A DNA stretch of 64,000 nt from NCBI RefSeq assembly GCF_000518245.1, contig NZ_KI912407.1:122949-186948 (forward strand). The letters are read 5' to 3'. Made by a program: the position numbers and the translations under genes. Under the pieces are notes generated by a model. It was not told where the DNA came from and did no database searches. It saw only the letters and a program-made list of their open reading frames with translations. Origin of the DNA: Brachyspira alvinipulli ATCC 51933. GTDB taxonomy: Bacteria > Spirochaetota > Brachyspiria > Brachyspirales > Brachyspiraceae. This document shows, in pieces, positions 1 through 8,799 of this stretch (position 1 is the first letter of the stretch; every line of letters begins with the position of its first letter).

Positions 1-236
1 TCATCTAATATTTTTTCATCTGATGCCTCTTTTAATACAAGAGGCTGAAGACAATAAAAGCCTTCATTATTATTTTGATGAAACTCATAAATATCGTTGA
101 GCAAATCGTTTACCTGTATTTCATCCCATCTATACCCTCGCTGATAACTAGGTATAACGAAATTATAATTTAATAACTCTCCTATAGAGCACATTTTTAC
201 AGATTCATTATTTTCTTGATTAGTTGTTTCTGTCAT
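1..236 (-). CDS. DUF262 (GmrSD N-terminal) family protein, 5' part only
   Basis: An open frame begins with ATG at 236 after an AAGGAT ribosome site and runs off the window edge after about 78 codons. Residues ~26-38 read [12 protein letters not shown], the signature of DUF262 proteins, followed by acidic helix-like sequence and [11 protein letters not shown], a typical DUF262 segment. DUF262 is the nucleotide-hydrolysing N-terminal domain of GmrSD-type modification-dependent restriction enzymes and of related stand-alone proteins. The rest of the protein, including any HNH (DUF1524) nuclease domain, lies outside the window, so a defence role is inference from the family only. Confidence 0.75.
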   Translation of the reverse strand, partial: MTETTNQENNESVKMCSIGELLNYNFVIPSYQRGYRWDEIQVNDLLNDIYEFHQNNNEGFYCLQPLVLKEASDEKILD

Positions 237-268
237 ATATAATCCTTAAAACTAAATATATGCCATAT

Positions 269-300
269 AGTATAACACATTTTTACGACAAAAACTGTCG
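269..300 (-). promoter_or_regulatory. Candidate promoter/operator of the DUF262 gene
   Basis: On the minus strand a TATACT -10 box (269-274) lies 33 bases before the start codon at 236. Just upstream is a small inverted repeat, CGACA-N5-TGTCG (286-300). No good -35 box is seen at normal spacing, so the repeat could be an activator or repressor site. Alternatively it could be a weak terminator for the upstream oppA-like gene. Confidence 0.35.
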
Positions 301-362
301 CAAAATTTCGTTTTTATATATTAAGGGTTATATATGATTTTTATTGAAGTATTAATTATTTA

Positions 363-1967
363 TTACTCTAAATAAGCATTAAAAAATCTATATAAACCTT
401 GCGAATCATATTCTACACCTTTTAATCTAGGTGAAACAAGCAAAGCTTCAGAATAAAAATATATTGGCATTATAGCATTGTCATTCATAAAAATATTTTC
501 TGCTAAATGAAGAGCATGCATTCTTATTTGATTATTTTTGTTGGTAGATGCTATGTCTATATATTCATCAAAGGCACTATTTGAATATGAACCATAATTG
601 TTTGGAGCATCACTTTTAAAAATATTTAAAAAGTTTATAGGATCATTATAATCTGCATACCATAAATAAACAGCTAAATCGAAATTTCTGTCATACATGT
701 TTTGTAGATAAGAAGCCCATTCATGCTTAACTATTCTTACATCTATGTTTAAATTCTCTTTAAGCATACTCTGAACAGCATCAGCAATATTTATATCAAA
801 CTCTCTTGTAGCTATAAGCAAATCAATTACAGGAAAATTTCTTCCGTTTTTGTATCCTGCTTGAGATAATAATTTTTTTGCTTCTTCTATGTTTTTCTGA
901 TAGTTGGAAGATATTATATACTCTCCTGCTTTAGTTCTGAAATCTCCGTCTATATCATTAATACCATAAGGTACTAAACTTCCAGCAGGTTTTTCTCCGC
1001 ATTTTGTAATAGAGTTTACAATATATTCTCTATCAATGGCTAAGGATAATGCACGTCTTACTCTGCTGTCTTTCAATGCTTCTTTATTATCTAAATTAAA
1101 TCTGTAATAATATGATGCAGCTACTGGTACAATATGAACTATTCCTTTTTGCTTTAGGCTTTCAATATCGTTTCTAGGAAAAGGCTTTGCAAAATGAATT
1201 GAATTATTAAGCACACCAGCAAGAGAAGTATTAGGCTCTTCCATCAAAAGAAAAGTTAATTTATTAGGCTTTATATTTTCATTGTTCCAATAGTTGGTAT
1301 TTCTTTCTAGTATTATGCTCTTATCGAAATTTCTTTCAGTCATTTTAAAAGCCCCGTTTCCTATATATGTTTCAGGTTTTAGAGTCCATTTATCATTATA
1401 TTCATTTATTATATCTTCACGAACAGGATAAAAAGGAGGATAAGCAGCCAACTCTAAAAAGTATGCTGTAGGGCTATTTAATTCTACTTCAAATGTATAA
1501 TCATCTATTGCTTTTACTCCAAGTTCTTCTATAGTTTTTTCGCCGCTTATAACTTCTTTGGCATTTTTTATCACTTCAAAATAATAGCTGTATTTATTGG
1601 CAGTTTTAGGATCAACGGCTCTCCTCCAAGTATAAACAAAGTCCTGTGCTTTAACTTCTTTTCCATCGTTCCATTTCGCATTGGTTCTCAAATGAAAAGT
1701 GTAAATATTTCCTTCTCTATTAATATCCCAGCTTTCAGCAGCTCCTCCTATTATTTTATTGCTGGCATCTTTTTTTGTAAGCCCTTCAAAAGCATGAAGA
1801 ATATATATCATAGTGAGATTATCAGTGTTTAAAGTTGGATCCATAGTCAGAGGTTCCGGAGCAAGATTTATAACAATTTCATTATTTGTAATTATTTCTT
1901 TTTTAGAACAAGATACGAATACAATTAATAGCATTAATAAACCAGCAGTAATTATTTTTTTTAACAT
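363..1967 (-). CDS. Oligopeptide ABC transporter substrate-binding lipoprotein
   Basis: A 534-residue extracytoplasmic solute-binding protein of family 5 (OppA/DppA). The N-terminus is a lipoprotein signal with lipobox FVSC (Cys20), so the mature protein should be membrane-anchored and capture peptides for an ABC importer. Family features include NLAPEPLTMDPTL near residue 34, WNDGKEVKAQDFVYTWRR near 100, and the RRALSLAIDR motif near 307. The length is normal for the family. No permease or ATPase genes are adjacent, so it is either an orphan binding protein or works with components encoded elsewhere. The peptide substrate cannot be deduced. Confidence 0.9.
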   Translation of the reverse strand: MLKKIITAGLLMLLIVFVSCSKKEIITNNEIVINLAPEPLTMDPTLNTDNLTMIYILHAFEGLTKKDASNKIIGGAAESWDINREGNIYTFHLRTNAKWNDGKEVKAQDFVYTWRRAVDPKTANKYSYYFEVIKNAKEVISGEKTIEELGVKAIDDYTFEVELNSPTAYFLELAAYPPFYPVREDIINEYNDKWTLKPETYIGNGAFKMTERNFDKSIILERNTNYWNNENIKPNKLTFLLMEEPNTSLAGVLNNSIHFAKPFPRNDIESLKQKGIVHIVPVAASYYYRFNLDNKEALKDSRVRRALSLAIDREYIVNSITKCGEKPAGSLVPYGINDIDGDFRTKAGEYIISSNYQKNIEEAKKLLSQAGYKNGRNFPVIDLLIATREFDINIADAVQSMLKENLNIDVRIVKHEWASYLQNMYDRNFDLAVYLWYADYNDPINFLNIFKSDAPNNYGSYSNSAFDEYIDIASTNKNNQIRMHALHLAENIFMNDNAIMPIYFYSEALLVSPRLKGVEYDSQGLYRFFNAYLE

Positions 1968-2075
1968 TTGTTTTTCCTTTGCATTAATTTATAAAAATTA
2001 CACTTATATTATTGTTATAATATATTTTTGTTCCTAATAAGATTATAGGATTAAATAAATTTTCATTATAATTTT

Positions 2076-3422
2076 TTAATTAGTATTTAGTATATCATTT
2101 ATAGAAGATATACATAAATCAATAGCCTTATCTATTTCTTCTTCATTAATTATCAAAGGAGGATTAAAATAAATAACATTTCCCAAAGGTCTTAATAAAA
2201 GTCCTCTTTGAAGTGCCTTTTTATATATTTGATAACCCATTCTAAGTTTTGAGTCAAATCCTTCTTTTGTATTTTTATCAGTAACTAATTCAATGGCATT
2301 TATAAGCCCTATGTTTCTAATCTCTCCTATATTTGGGTGATTAAGTAATTTTTCTTTTAATTTATTATTTAAATATTTTGCTCTTACTTGTGCCTTGTTT
2401 ATAATATCATCTTCTCTTAAAACTTTTTGTACAGCCAAAGCAGCAGAACAGCCTAAAGGATTTCCGCTATAAGTATGACTGTGCATGAATGCCTTTCCTT
2501 CATTATAGTCAGCATAAAAAGCATTGTATATTTTGTCTGTTGTTATTGTTATTGCCATAGGCATATATCCGCCTGTGAGTCCTTTTGAAATACACATTAT
2601 ATCTGGTGTGATATTGGCATGATCGCATGCAAACATCTTTCCTGTGCGTCCAAAATTTGTAGCTATCTCATCAACTATAAAAACTACATCGTATTTATCG
2701 CAAAGCTCTCTTAATTTTTTTAAGTATAGCGGAGGATATATTCTCATTCCTGCACTAGCCTGAAGTAAAGGCTCTACTATCACAGCACAAGTTTCCTCTC
2801 CGTATTTTTCAAACTTTTTTTCAGCATCTTCAAAACATTCGCATTTGCAATTTTCTCTGTTTTGATTGTATTTGCATCTGTAGCAGTCAGGAGCTTCTAT
2901 ATGTATAGTATCCATTAACATTGGTTTGTATATTTTTGCATACAGGTCCAAACTTCCAACTGATAATGCCCCTATAGTTTCACCATGATAACCGTCTGTA
3001 AAGCACATAAATTTTATTTTTTTAGTATTGCCTGTTTGATGATGATATTGAAAAGCCATTTTTAATGCCGCTTCTACAGATGAAGAACCATTATCAGAAA
3101 AATTGAATTTAGTTAATCCTTTTGGAATTATTTTTATAAGCTCTTCGCATAATTCAATAGCTCCATTATGTGAAAAGTTTGCAAATATAACATGTTCAAG
3201 TTTGTCAAGCTGTGCTTTAATATTTGCATTTATTTTTTCATTGCAATGACCAAGAAGATTGCACCACCAAGAACTTACAATATCAATATACTCTTTTCCA
3301 TCTTTATCGTATAAATAAATTCCTTTGCCTCTATCTATAATGATTGGAGGAAGTTCCTCATAATCTTTCATCTGTGAGCAAGGATGCCAAATATATTTTA
3401 AATCCTTTTCTTCTAATGTCAT
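2076..3422 (-). CDS. bioA: Adenosylmethionine-8-amino-7-oxononanoate aminotransferase
   Basis: Class-III PLP aminotransferase that converts 7-keto-8-aminopelargonate to 7,8-diaminopelargonate with SAM as amino donor. BioA hallmarks are YIWHPCSQMKDY at the N-terminus, VSSWWCNLLGH, DEIATNFGRTGKMF, and the PLP lysine in CISKGLTGGYMP near residue 278. An upstream in-frame ATG at 3458 would overlap bioD. I prefer 3422 because AAAGGA lies six bases before it and it gives the family N-terminus. It is last in the birA-bioB-bioD-bioA operon. An inserted Cys-rich loop, CYRCKYNQNRENCKCEC, is unusual and might bind metal. Confidence 0.93.
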   Translation of the reverse strand: MTLEEKDLKYIWHPCSQMKDYEELPPIIIDRGKGIYLYDKDGKEYIDIVSSWWCNLLGHCNEKINANIKAQLDKLEHVIFANFSHNGAIELCEELIKIIPKGLTKFNFSDNGSSSVEAALKMAFQYHHQTGNTKKIKFMCFTDGYHGETIGALSVGSLDLYAKIYKPMLMDTIHIEAPDCYRCKYNQNRENCKCECFEDAEKKFEKYGEETCAVIVEPLLQASAGMRIYPPLYLKKLRELCDKYDVVFIVDEIATNFGRTGKMFACDHANITPDIMCISKGLTGGYMPMAITITTDKIYNAFYADYNEGKAFMHSHTYSGNPLGCSAALAVQKVLREDDIINKAQVRAKYLNNKLKEKLLNHPNIGEIRNIGLINAIELVTDKNTKEGFDSKLRMGYQIYKKALQRGLLLRPLGNVIYFNPPLIINEEEIDKAIDLCISSINDILNTN

Positions 3423-3450
3423 AATGATTCCTTTATTTAAATAAAAAATA

Positions 3451-4122
3451 TTATTCAAAAAGAGTTTCTATATTTTGATTTTTTTGATCTAATTGCAAAA
3501 CACCATCTACAACAATACCTATTACTTTTACTCCTGTCATCTCTTCTATCATTTTTTTATTATCATTATGCATTTCATTTGCTGTTTCAAATCTGTTTAA
3601 TATCAAACCATTTATTTTTAAATTTTTACTTCTCATATATTCTATAGTTAAAACAGCAGAATTAATTGTACCAAGTCCTGCATCTGCAATTATAAGAGAA
3701 GGAATATTTAATTCTTTTATAATATCTTCTAAAAATATTTTTTGATTATTATCATAGCGAATAGGGCATATTATACCGCCGCTTCCTTCTACTATCATAT
3801 AATCATGTTTATTGTATATTTTTTTATAAGCATTTTTTATAAACTCTATATCTGGAGGGTTACCCTCAATTTGTGCTGCCAAATGAGGGGAATATGCATG
3901 CTTATAAGTATATGATACCATTTCATCATAAGAATCTGATAAATCAGCTTTTTGTTTTACATACCAAGCATCACTGTCTGTTATATCATTACTTCCGCTT
4001 AATGCTGCTTTATAATATCCTATATTTAATCCTTTATCTTTCATATGTTTTGCGATTAAGCCTGATACATAAGTTTTGCCTATATCTGTACCTGTTGCTG
4101 TTATAAAAATAGCTTTAGCCAT
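3451..4122 (-). CDS. bioD: ATP-dependent dethiobiotin synthetase
   Basis: Closes the ureido ring of dethiobiotin from diaminopelargonate, CO2 and ATP. The 223-residue protein opens with the BioD P-loop ITATGTDIGKTYVS (residues 7-20). It also has the EGSGG motif of the family, and its length is usual. It lies between bioB and bioA in the same direction with short gaps, consistent with one transcript. Confidence 0.93.
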   Translation of the reverse strand: MAKAIFITATGTDIGKTYVSGLIAKHMKDKGLNIGYYKAALSGSNDITDSDAWYVKQKADLSDSYDEMVSYTYKHAYSPHLAAQIEGNPPDIEFIKNAYKKIYNKHDYMIVEGSGGIICPIRYDNNQKIFLEDIIKELNIPSLIIADAGLGTINSAVLTIEYMRSKNLKINGLILNRFETANEMHNDNKKMIEEMTGVKVIGIVVDGVLQLDQKNQNIETLFE

Positions 4123-4158
4123 ATTAATATTTCCTAATAAATTAATCTTTATTATAAA

Positions 4159-5160
4159 TTAGTCTTCTTTTAATTGTATTTTGTAACCTAATTCTTCAAC
4201 CATTTTTTTATCTGTTTCTATTGAAATGCCGGCAGTTGTGAGCATATCTCCTGTTATAGCTGCATTAGCTCCAGATAAAAAGCATGATTTTCCTTTGTCT
4301 TTTAAAAGTCCTCTTCCGCCTGCAAGTCTTATGAATGCTTTAGGATTAATAAATCTAAATATTGCGATTATTCTTCTCATATCATCTTCACTAAGAGGCT
4401 CTATGTTTTCAAAAGGAGTGTTTGCTATAGGATTAAGCATATTCACAGGTATTGACATTATTCCAAGCTCTCTAAGTTCTATTGCCATATCTATTCTGTC
4501 TTCCCAAGTTTCACCCATTCCCATAATACCGCCGCTGCATACAACCATTCCTGCTTTTTGAGCTCTTTTTATAGCTTTTATTTTATCATCATAAGTATGA
4601 GTAGTGCATACTTTAGGGAAAAAATTTCTTGAGGCTTCTAAATTATTATGAACTCTTTTAAGTCCTGCTTTTTTCATTTTACTAAATCCTTCCTCATCAA
4701 GCAAACCTAAAGAGGCACATATATATCCGTCAGTTTCTTTATTAAGAGTTTCAACAGTATCGTATATTTCATCAATTTCTTTTCCGTATAAAGCTCTTCC
4801 TGATGTTACTATAGAATATCTCAAAACACCTTTATCAAAATCACTTTTCCCCTGTTCTAATATTTTTTCTTTATTTAAAATATCATACTCTTCGCATTTT
4901 GTATCATAATGAGATGACTGGGCACAGAATTTACAGTTTTCTGAGCATTTTCCGCTTTTAGCATTTATTATAGAGCACATATCAAATGTATTAGAACAAA
5001 AATATTTTCTTATTCCATTAGCTATAAAACATAAATTATCCAATGGTGCTTCTATTAATTGCATAGCTTCTTCTTTTGTTATATCAAATCCTTTTATTAT
5101 TTTCTGTATTAATTCTTCTAATGATATTTCTTTTTTTATGATTAAATCTATATTGTTCAT
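4159..5160 (-). CDS. bioB: Biotin synthase (radical SAM)
   Basis: Inserts sulfur into dethiobiotin to make biotin. The radical-SAM cluster motif is CSENCKFC with Cys72, Cys76 and Cys79. Other BioB features are SSHY after the cluster, GGIMGMGET, the NMLNPIANTPFE segment, and IRLAGGR near the C-terminus, whose Arg binds the [2Fe-2S] cluster. An AGGAGG site precedes the ATG, 14 bases after the birA stop. At 333 residues it is full length. Confidence 0.95.
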   Translation of the reverse strand: MNNIDLIIKKEISLEELIQKIIKGFDITKEEAMQLIEAPLDNLCFIANGIRKYFCSNTFDMCSIINAKSGKCSENCKFCAQSSHYDTKCEEYDILNKEKILEQGKSDFDKGVLRYSIVTSGRALYGKEIDEIYDTVETLNKETDGYICASLGLLDEEGFSKMKKAGLKRVHNNLEASRNFFPKVCTTHTYDDKIKAIKRAQKAGMVVCSGGIMGMGETWEDRIDMAIELRELGIMSIPVNMLNPIANTPFENIEPLSEDDMRRIIAIFRFINPKAFIRLAGGRGLLKDKGKSCFLSGANAAITGDMLTTAGISIETDKKMVEELGYKIQLKED

Positions 5161-5174
5161 TTTAAACCTCCTAT

Positions 5175-6158
5175 TTATGATAATCTATGATTTATACTTC
5201 CTGATATAATTCTATCAATTTTACCGTCTTGAAATTCTGCTACAAGAGCAAAAGTTTTATCTATATCGAGAACCTTTACTATATGTTCTTCATTATGTAT
5301 ATTAAGCAAAACTTTTTTTCCTATTAAAAAAGAACGTTTTTTATATTCATCATAAAATGCTGCATTATTAAAATAGTATTCATACATTTTTTCTAATATT
5401 TTAGCTATCAAAATATTTCTTATATCTTTGTGATTTTCTGTATTATTAATTGAAACAGCTATATTATTAATCTCTTCAGGAAAACCATTTTTAGGAAAAT
5501 TAACATTAATACCTATTCCTATAACAGCATATTCTAATTTTCCGTCTTCAAAACTAAAAGCTCCTTCTGTAAGTATTCCGCATACTTTTTTATCATTTAT
5601 AAATACATCATTAATCCATTTTATCTGTGTGTTTTCATTTGAAATTTCTTCTATAGACTTTGACACAGCCATAGCCGCAGCAGTAGTGATAAATGAACTG
5701 TTAAAAATTTTTTTCTCTTTTTTTAGATTGAGTATGATACTCATATATATTCCTGTACCATAAGGAGAGAAAAAAGATTTTCCATTTCTTCCGTATCCGC
5801 TTGTCTGCTCTTCTGATAATACAACTGTTCCGCTTTCTGCTCCTTTTATTGCAAGTCCTCTAGCTATAATATTTGTAGATTCAACTGTTTTATATATAAT
5901 AAAATTAAACTTATCATCATATTTAGACATGTTATTTTTTATGATTTTTGATGATAAAATATCTGTGTCTATTGACATTACATATCCTTTATTAGATACT
6001 GCTTTAATGTCATAACCTTCATTTTTAAGAGATTTTATTGATTTCCAAACTGCAGCACGGCTTACATTCAAGCTATTTGCCAATTTTTCACCAGATATAT
6101 AAAGACCTTTATTTGATTCTAATATGGATATTATATCTTCTTTTATATTTCTACTCAT
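5175..6158 (-). CDS. birA: Bifunctional biotin-protein ligase / biotin operon repressor
   Basis: A group-II BirA of 327 residues. A winged-helix DNA-binding domain occupies residues 1-60, with recognition helix NVSRAAVWKSIKSL. The ligase domain follows, with the biotinyl-AMP loop GYGRNGKS (121-128), KWIND (180-184; the usual Pro is Ile) and KKVCGILTE. It attaches biotin to carboxylase subunits and should repress this operon when biotin is plentiful. It is the first gene of the operon and so represses itself. The ATG follows the -10 box by only six bases and has no Shine-Dalgarno sequence, which suggests a leaderless mRNA. No other in-frame start would keep the DNA-binding helix. Confidence 0.93.
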   Translation of the reverse strand: MSRNIKEDIISILESNKGLYISGEKLANSLNVSRAAVWKSIKSLKNEGYDIKAVSNKGYVMSIDTDILSSKIIKNNMSKYDDKFNFIIYKTVESTNIIARGLAIKGAESGTVVLSEEQTSGYGRNGKSFFSPYGTGIYMSIILNLKKEKKIFNSSFITTAAAMAVSKSIEEISNENTQIKWINDVFINDKKVCGILTEGAFSFEDGKLEYAVIGIGINVNFPKNGFPEEINNIAVSINNTENHKDIRNILIAKILEKMYEYYFNNAAFYDEYKKRSFLIGKKVLLNIHNEEHIVKVLDIDKTFALVAEFQDGKIDRIISGSINHRLS

Positions 6159-6164
6159 AGAAGT

Positions 6165-6217
6165 AGAATAACATATATTAAATAATTGTCAACCATAAAA
6201 ACATAAAAGGTTTACAA
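6165..6217 (-). promoter_or_regulatory. BirA operator overlapping the bio operon promoter
   Basis: Positions 6186-6217 read TTGTCAACC, 14 bases, GGTTTACAA. The two 9-base arms are inverted repeats matching at 8 of 9 positions and fit the bacterial BirA box (TTGTTAACC-N14/15-GGTTAACAA). Read on the minus strand, the proximal arm contains a perfect -35 box TTGACA (6187-6192). After 16 bases comes TATTCT (6165-6170) as -10. Repressor binding would therefore directly cover the -35 element. Confidence 0.88.
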
Positions 6218-6220
6218 TTA

Positions 6221-6541
6221 TTATATTTTCTTTTTTTCTAATAATAATTGTTTTTTTTTCAATTTATATTGAATTATAAACTCATTTATTTTTTCTTTAG
6301 CATCATCATTGAATACATTATCCAGTTTTTTATACATATCTTCAAATTTTTTTATTTCAAAATCCATTTTTGCCATTGCTTTTATCAAGGCAGAAGCTTT
6401 TTCCCTTCGGCATTGCGTTTCTATTTCCATAAGCCTTTGATATGAAGCTTTAATATTTTCCATAGCTTCCTTATACGCTTCATCTTTAGCTTTTGCCATA
6501 AATATATTTATAATATCATTAATTATAATGTCAGCCATCAA
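6221..6541 (-). CDS. Small charged coiled-coil protein, last gene of the dynamin operon
   Basis: 106 residues, not recognised by family. The sequence is almost entirely helical and highly charged, with heptad-like runs between residues 15 and 100 and a lysine-rich C-terminus. It has no signal peptide or membrane segment. It follows the 146-residue gene by 26 bases in the same direction, and the next downstream gene, birA, has its own promoter, so this is the operon's terminal gene. An accessory or scaffold role for the GTPases is inference from position. Confidence 0.7.
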   Translation of the reverse strand: MMADIIINDIINIFMAKAKDEAYKEAMENIKASYQRLMEIETQCRREKASALIKAMAKMDFEIKKFEDMYKKLDNVFNDDAKEKINEFIIQYKLKKKQLLLEKKKI

Positions 6542-6567
6542 TAATTTCCATTTATAATATTTAACAT

Positions 6568-7008
6568 TTAATCTGCTTTATCGAATTTGTCAATTTTATC
6601 TATAAATTGAATAATTATTTTAGAGAATTCATCTCCAGTAATATTTGAAGGGGCATGCTCGTAAAAGTCTTTCATCATTAATCTAACCACTTCCATTTTT
6701 TTTATAGTTTGATTAGTATCAGCTTCTTTTTTGGCAACATAAGCTTGGGCTTCTTTTATTAAATAATTACCTTTAGCATCTAATTCTCTAACTATTGCTT
6801 CAGATTGTGCTTTAATTTTTTGTATTGATACTATATCTGAAGCTATTTGAAGTATAGAGTCAAAATTATCAGCAGCAGCATTAATTAATTTATCTGCATT
6901 TTGTCCTTTAAATGCAACACTATTATTATCTTTTACTATTTCAGGATTAATAGCATCATCAATTTTTTTTATGCTTCTTGTGCTTTTTTTTAATTCAAAA
7001 TCTCCCAT
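6568..7008 (-). CDS. Coiled-coil protein in the dynamin operon
   Basis: 146 residues with no recognised domain. Residues ~45-110 form a long predicted helix (ADNFDSILQIASDIVSIQKI onward) with heptad character, and the C-terminal segment is acidic. It is soluble and has no export signal. Its start lies five bases after the stop of the upstream GTPase gene, so translation is probably coupled. A role as partner of the dynamin-like GTPases is likely from context only. Confidence 0.7.
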   Translation of the reverse strand: MGDFELKKSTRSIKKIDDAINPEIVKDNNSVAFKGQNADKLINAAADNFDSILQIASDIVSIQKIKAQSEAIVRELDAKGNYLIKEAQAYVAKKEADTNQTIKKMEVVRLMMKDFYEHAPSNITGDEFSKIIIQFIDKIDKFDKAD

Positions 7009-7013
7009 AATTT

Positions 7014-8798
7014 TTATGCTCCTATTTCATTTTTAATTCTTTCTACATTATCAAGTAATTCCATAGTTTCTTTTTCATTAGGAATTTCTTCTTCATATTC
7101 ATATTGACTAGAAAAATTATCAAAAATTTCTGTAATATTTTTTTTATTCTCTTCCCTAAGTTTTTCAAGATCTTTAATTATTGCAGGCTTAGCCTCTTCA
7201 TACCATTTTTCAACACCATCTTTAACTTTTCCTTTTAATTTAGATTTCCAAGTAGCATAATCGATAATCATAGAAGCTAATTCAATTACAACAGCAGCAG
7301 CAGCACCTATTGCCTTTGTAGATGTAGCTCCTATTTTTGATAGGAATTGTTTTAAAGCATTATGCGTAGATTTTGAGAAAGTTTTTCCAAAAATTTCTCC
7401 TATTTTCTTTAATAAATGAGAAGCAGCATTTGCAACACCTGCAGCAGCTTTTCCGGCACCGCCGTATTTAGCAAAATAACCTAATAATCCTTGATTAAGT
7501 ATTTTTTCTCCAAGTTTTTGTGCAATATTAATCTGTGCTTTATCCATAAAAGATGAAAATATTATTTCTATTTTACCAACAAATTGATTTATTACAGTGT
7601 TTAAATAATTTTCTAACTGCTTATCCAAATCTTCAAGTTCTATTGAAATATATCTTTGAACTTCAGATACTTCCTGTTTTATTGTAAATGGAAGTAAATG
7701 ACTATTAACATAAGCTATAGTCTCATCTTTAAGCATTCTGTCTTCAGCATCTATAGAAGAACATATTTTTGAATTTACTACAGGAATAACATCTTGAAGT
7801 TTTTTCTTAACATTATTAATAACTCTGTCAAATGTGCTATCTATCATTTCAATAGCTTTAGATTTCTTGTTTTTGAATTCTTCAATTTCTTTTTTTATAG
7901 CTTCTTTTTGTTCTCTATTTAATTTAATACTTTGATATCTTTTATTTACTTCAACTTCACATTGGTAAAATAAATCTAAAATAAAATTATTAAAATTATT
8001 TTTTAAAGCTTCCTGTCTTTCTTGAGAATGTATTTTTTCTTCTATATACTTCCATAATTCACAAGATTGAGGAAGAGGATAGTCTTCTGTTTGTATAGCA
8101 TTGATTATAAAATATTTAGGTTCATAATTTAGTATGTCTTTACCATATCTTAATATTTCTTTTATACGATTATCTTCTGCTGTTCTTCCCTCTGGTACTC
8201 TATTAATAACTATTGACACATCTACATCATTTCCTAAAAGTTCTTTTAAAAAATTTAGAAAAGTAAAGTCATTTTCCTGTATTCCTATTTTATAATTTAC
8301 AACATATATAACTACATCACTATTTGGTAAAAATTCTTTTAATACTTCTTCATGTTCAGAAACTATAGAATTATAACCAGGCGTATCAAAAAGCCTTAAA
8401 CCATTAAAATTATAATCTTTAATATTAGTTTGAAGTCTTAATCTTTCTAATTCTTTATCTGGATTTTTAGCAAGCTCATCAAAAGTTTCTTTATCTATAA
8501 TTTCCATTGTTGCATCTTTATTGATGGCATAGTATGATTTTTCTTTTGCTTCATTGTCTGATAATATTTCTATGATGCTTCCTGTAGAAGGAGATGAACT
8601 TACATACAAAATATTTTCCTGCATTAATCCATTTAAAATACTAGATTTTCCGCTGCTTGTTTCTCCTAAAAATACAACGAAACTATCCGGATTATCTATT
8701 CTGTTCTTTAGGAATTTGGCAAGAACTATTAATCTGCTGTCATTTATATTATTACATAGAGAATATACCAATTCCATTTTTTTTACTAATTCTTGCAT
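7014..8798 (-). CDS. Dynamin-like GTPase (third of the cluster)
   Basis: 594 residues from the preferred ATG at 8798, which has AAGGAG seven bases before it and begins one base after the upstream stop. An ATG at 8816 is possible but would overlap. The N-terminal GTPase domain has P-loop GETSSGKS (45-52), a Thr-rich switch, DTPG (138-141), and a degenerate G4 motif, INRVPEG (~198-204). A long helical stalk follows. A Gly/Ala-rich hydrophobic stretch at ~435-510 resembles the membrane paddle of bacterial dynamins, then a coiled-coil C-terminus. It probably remodels or tethers membranes on GTP hydrolysis. It shares architecture but little sequence with its two GTPase neighbours, suggesting a hetero-oligomer. 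Confidence 0.85.
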   Translation of the reverse strand: MQELVKKMELVYSLCNNINDSRLIVLAKFLKNRIDNPDSFVVFLGETSSGKSSILNGLMQENILYVSSSPSTGSIIEILSDNEAKEKSYYAINKDATMEIIDKETFDELAKNPDKELERLRLQTNIKDYNFNGLRLFDTPGYNSIVSEHEEVLKEFLPNSDVVIYVVNYKIGIQENDFTFLNFLKELLGNDVDVSIVINRVPEGRTAEDNRIKEILRYGKDILNYEPKYFIINAIQTEDYPLPQSCELWKYIEEKIHSQERQEALKNNFNNFILDLFYQCEVEVNKRYQSIKLNREQKEAIKKEIEEFKNKKSKAIEMIDSTFDRVINNVKKKLQDVIPVVNSKICSSIDAEDRMLKDETIAYVNSHLLPFTIKQEVSEVQRYISIELEDLDKQLENYLNTVINQFVGKIEIIFSSFMDKAQINIAQKLGEKILNQGLLGYFAKYGGAGKAAAGVANAASHLLKKIGEIFGKTFSKSTHNALKQFLSKIGATSTKAIGAAAAVVIELASMIIDYATWKSKLKGKVKDGVEKWYEEAKPAIIKDLEKLREENKKNITEIFDNFSSQYEYEEEIPNEKETMELLDNVERIKNEIGA

Positions 8799-8799
8799 A

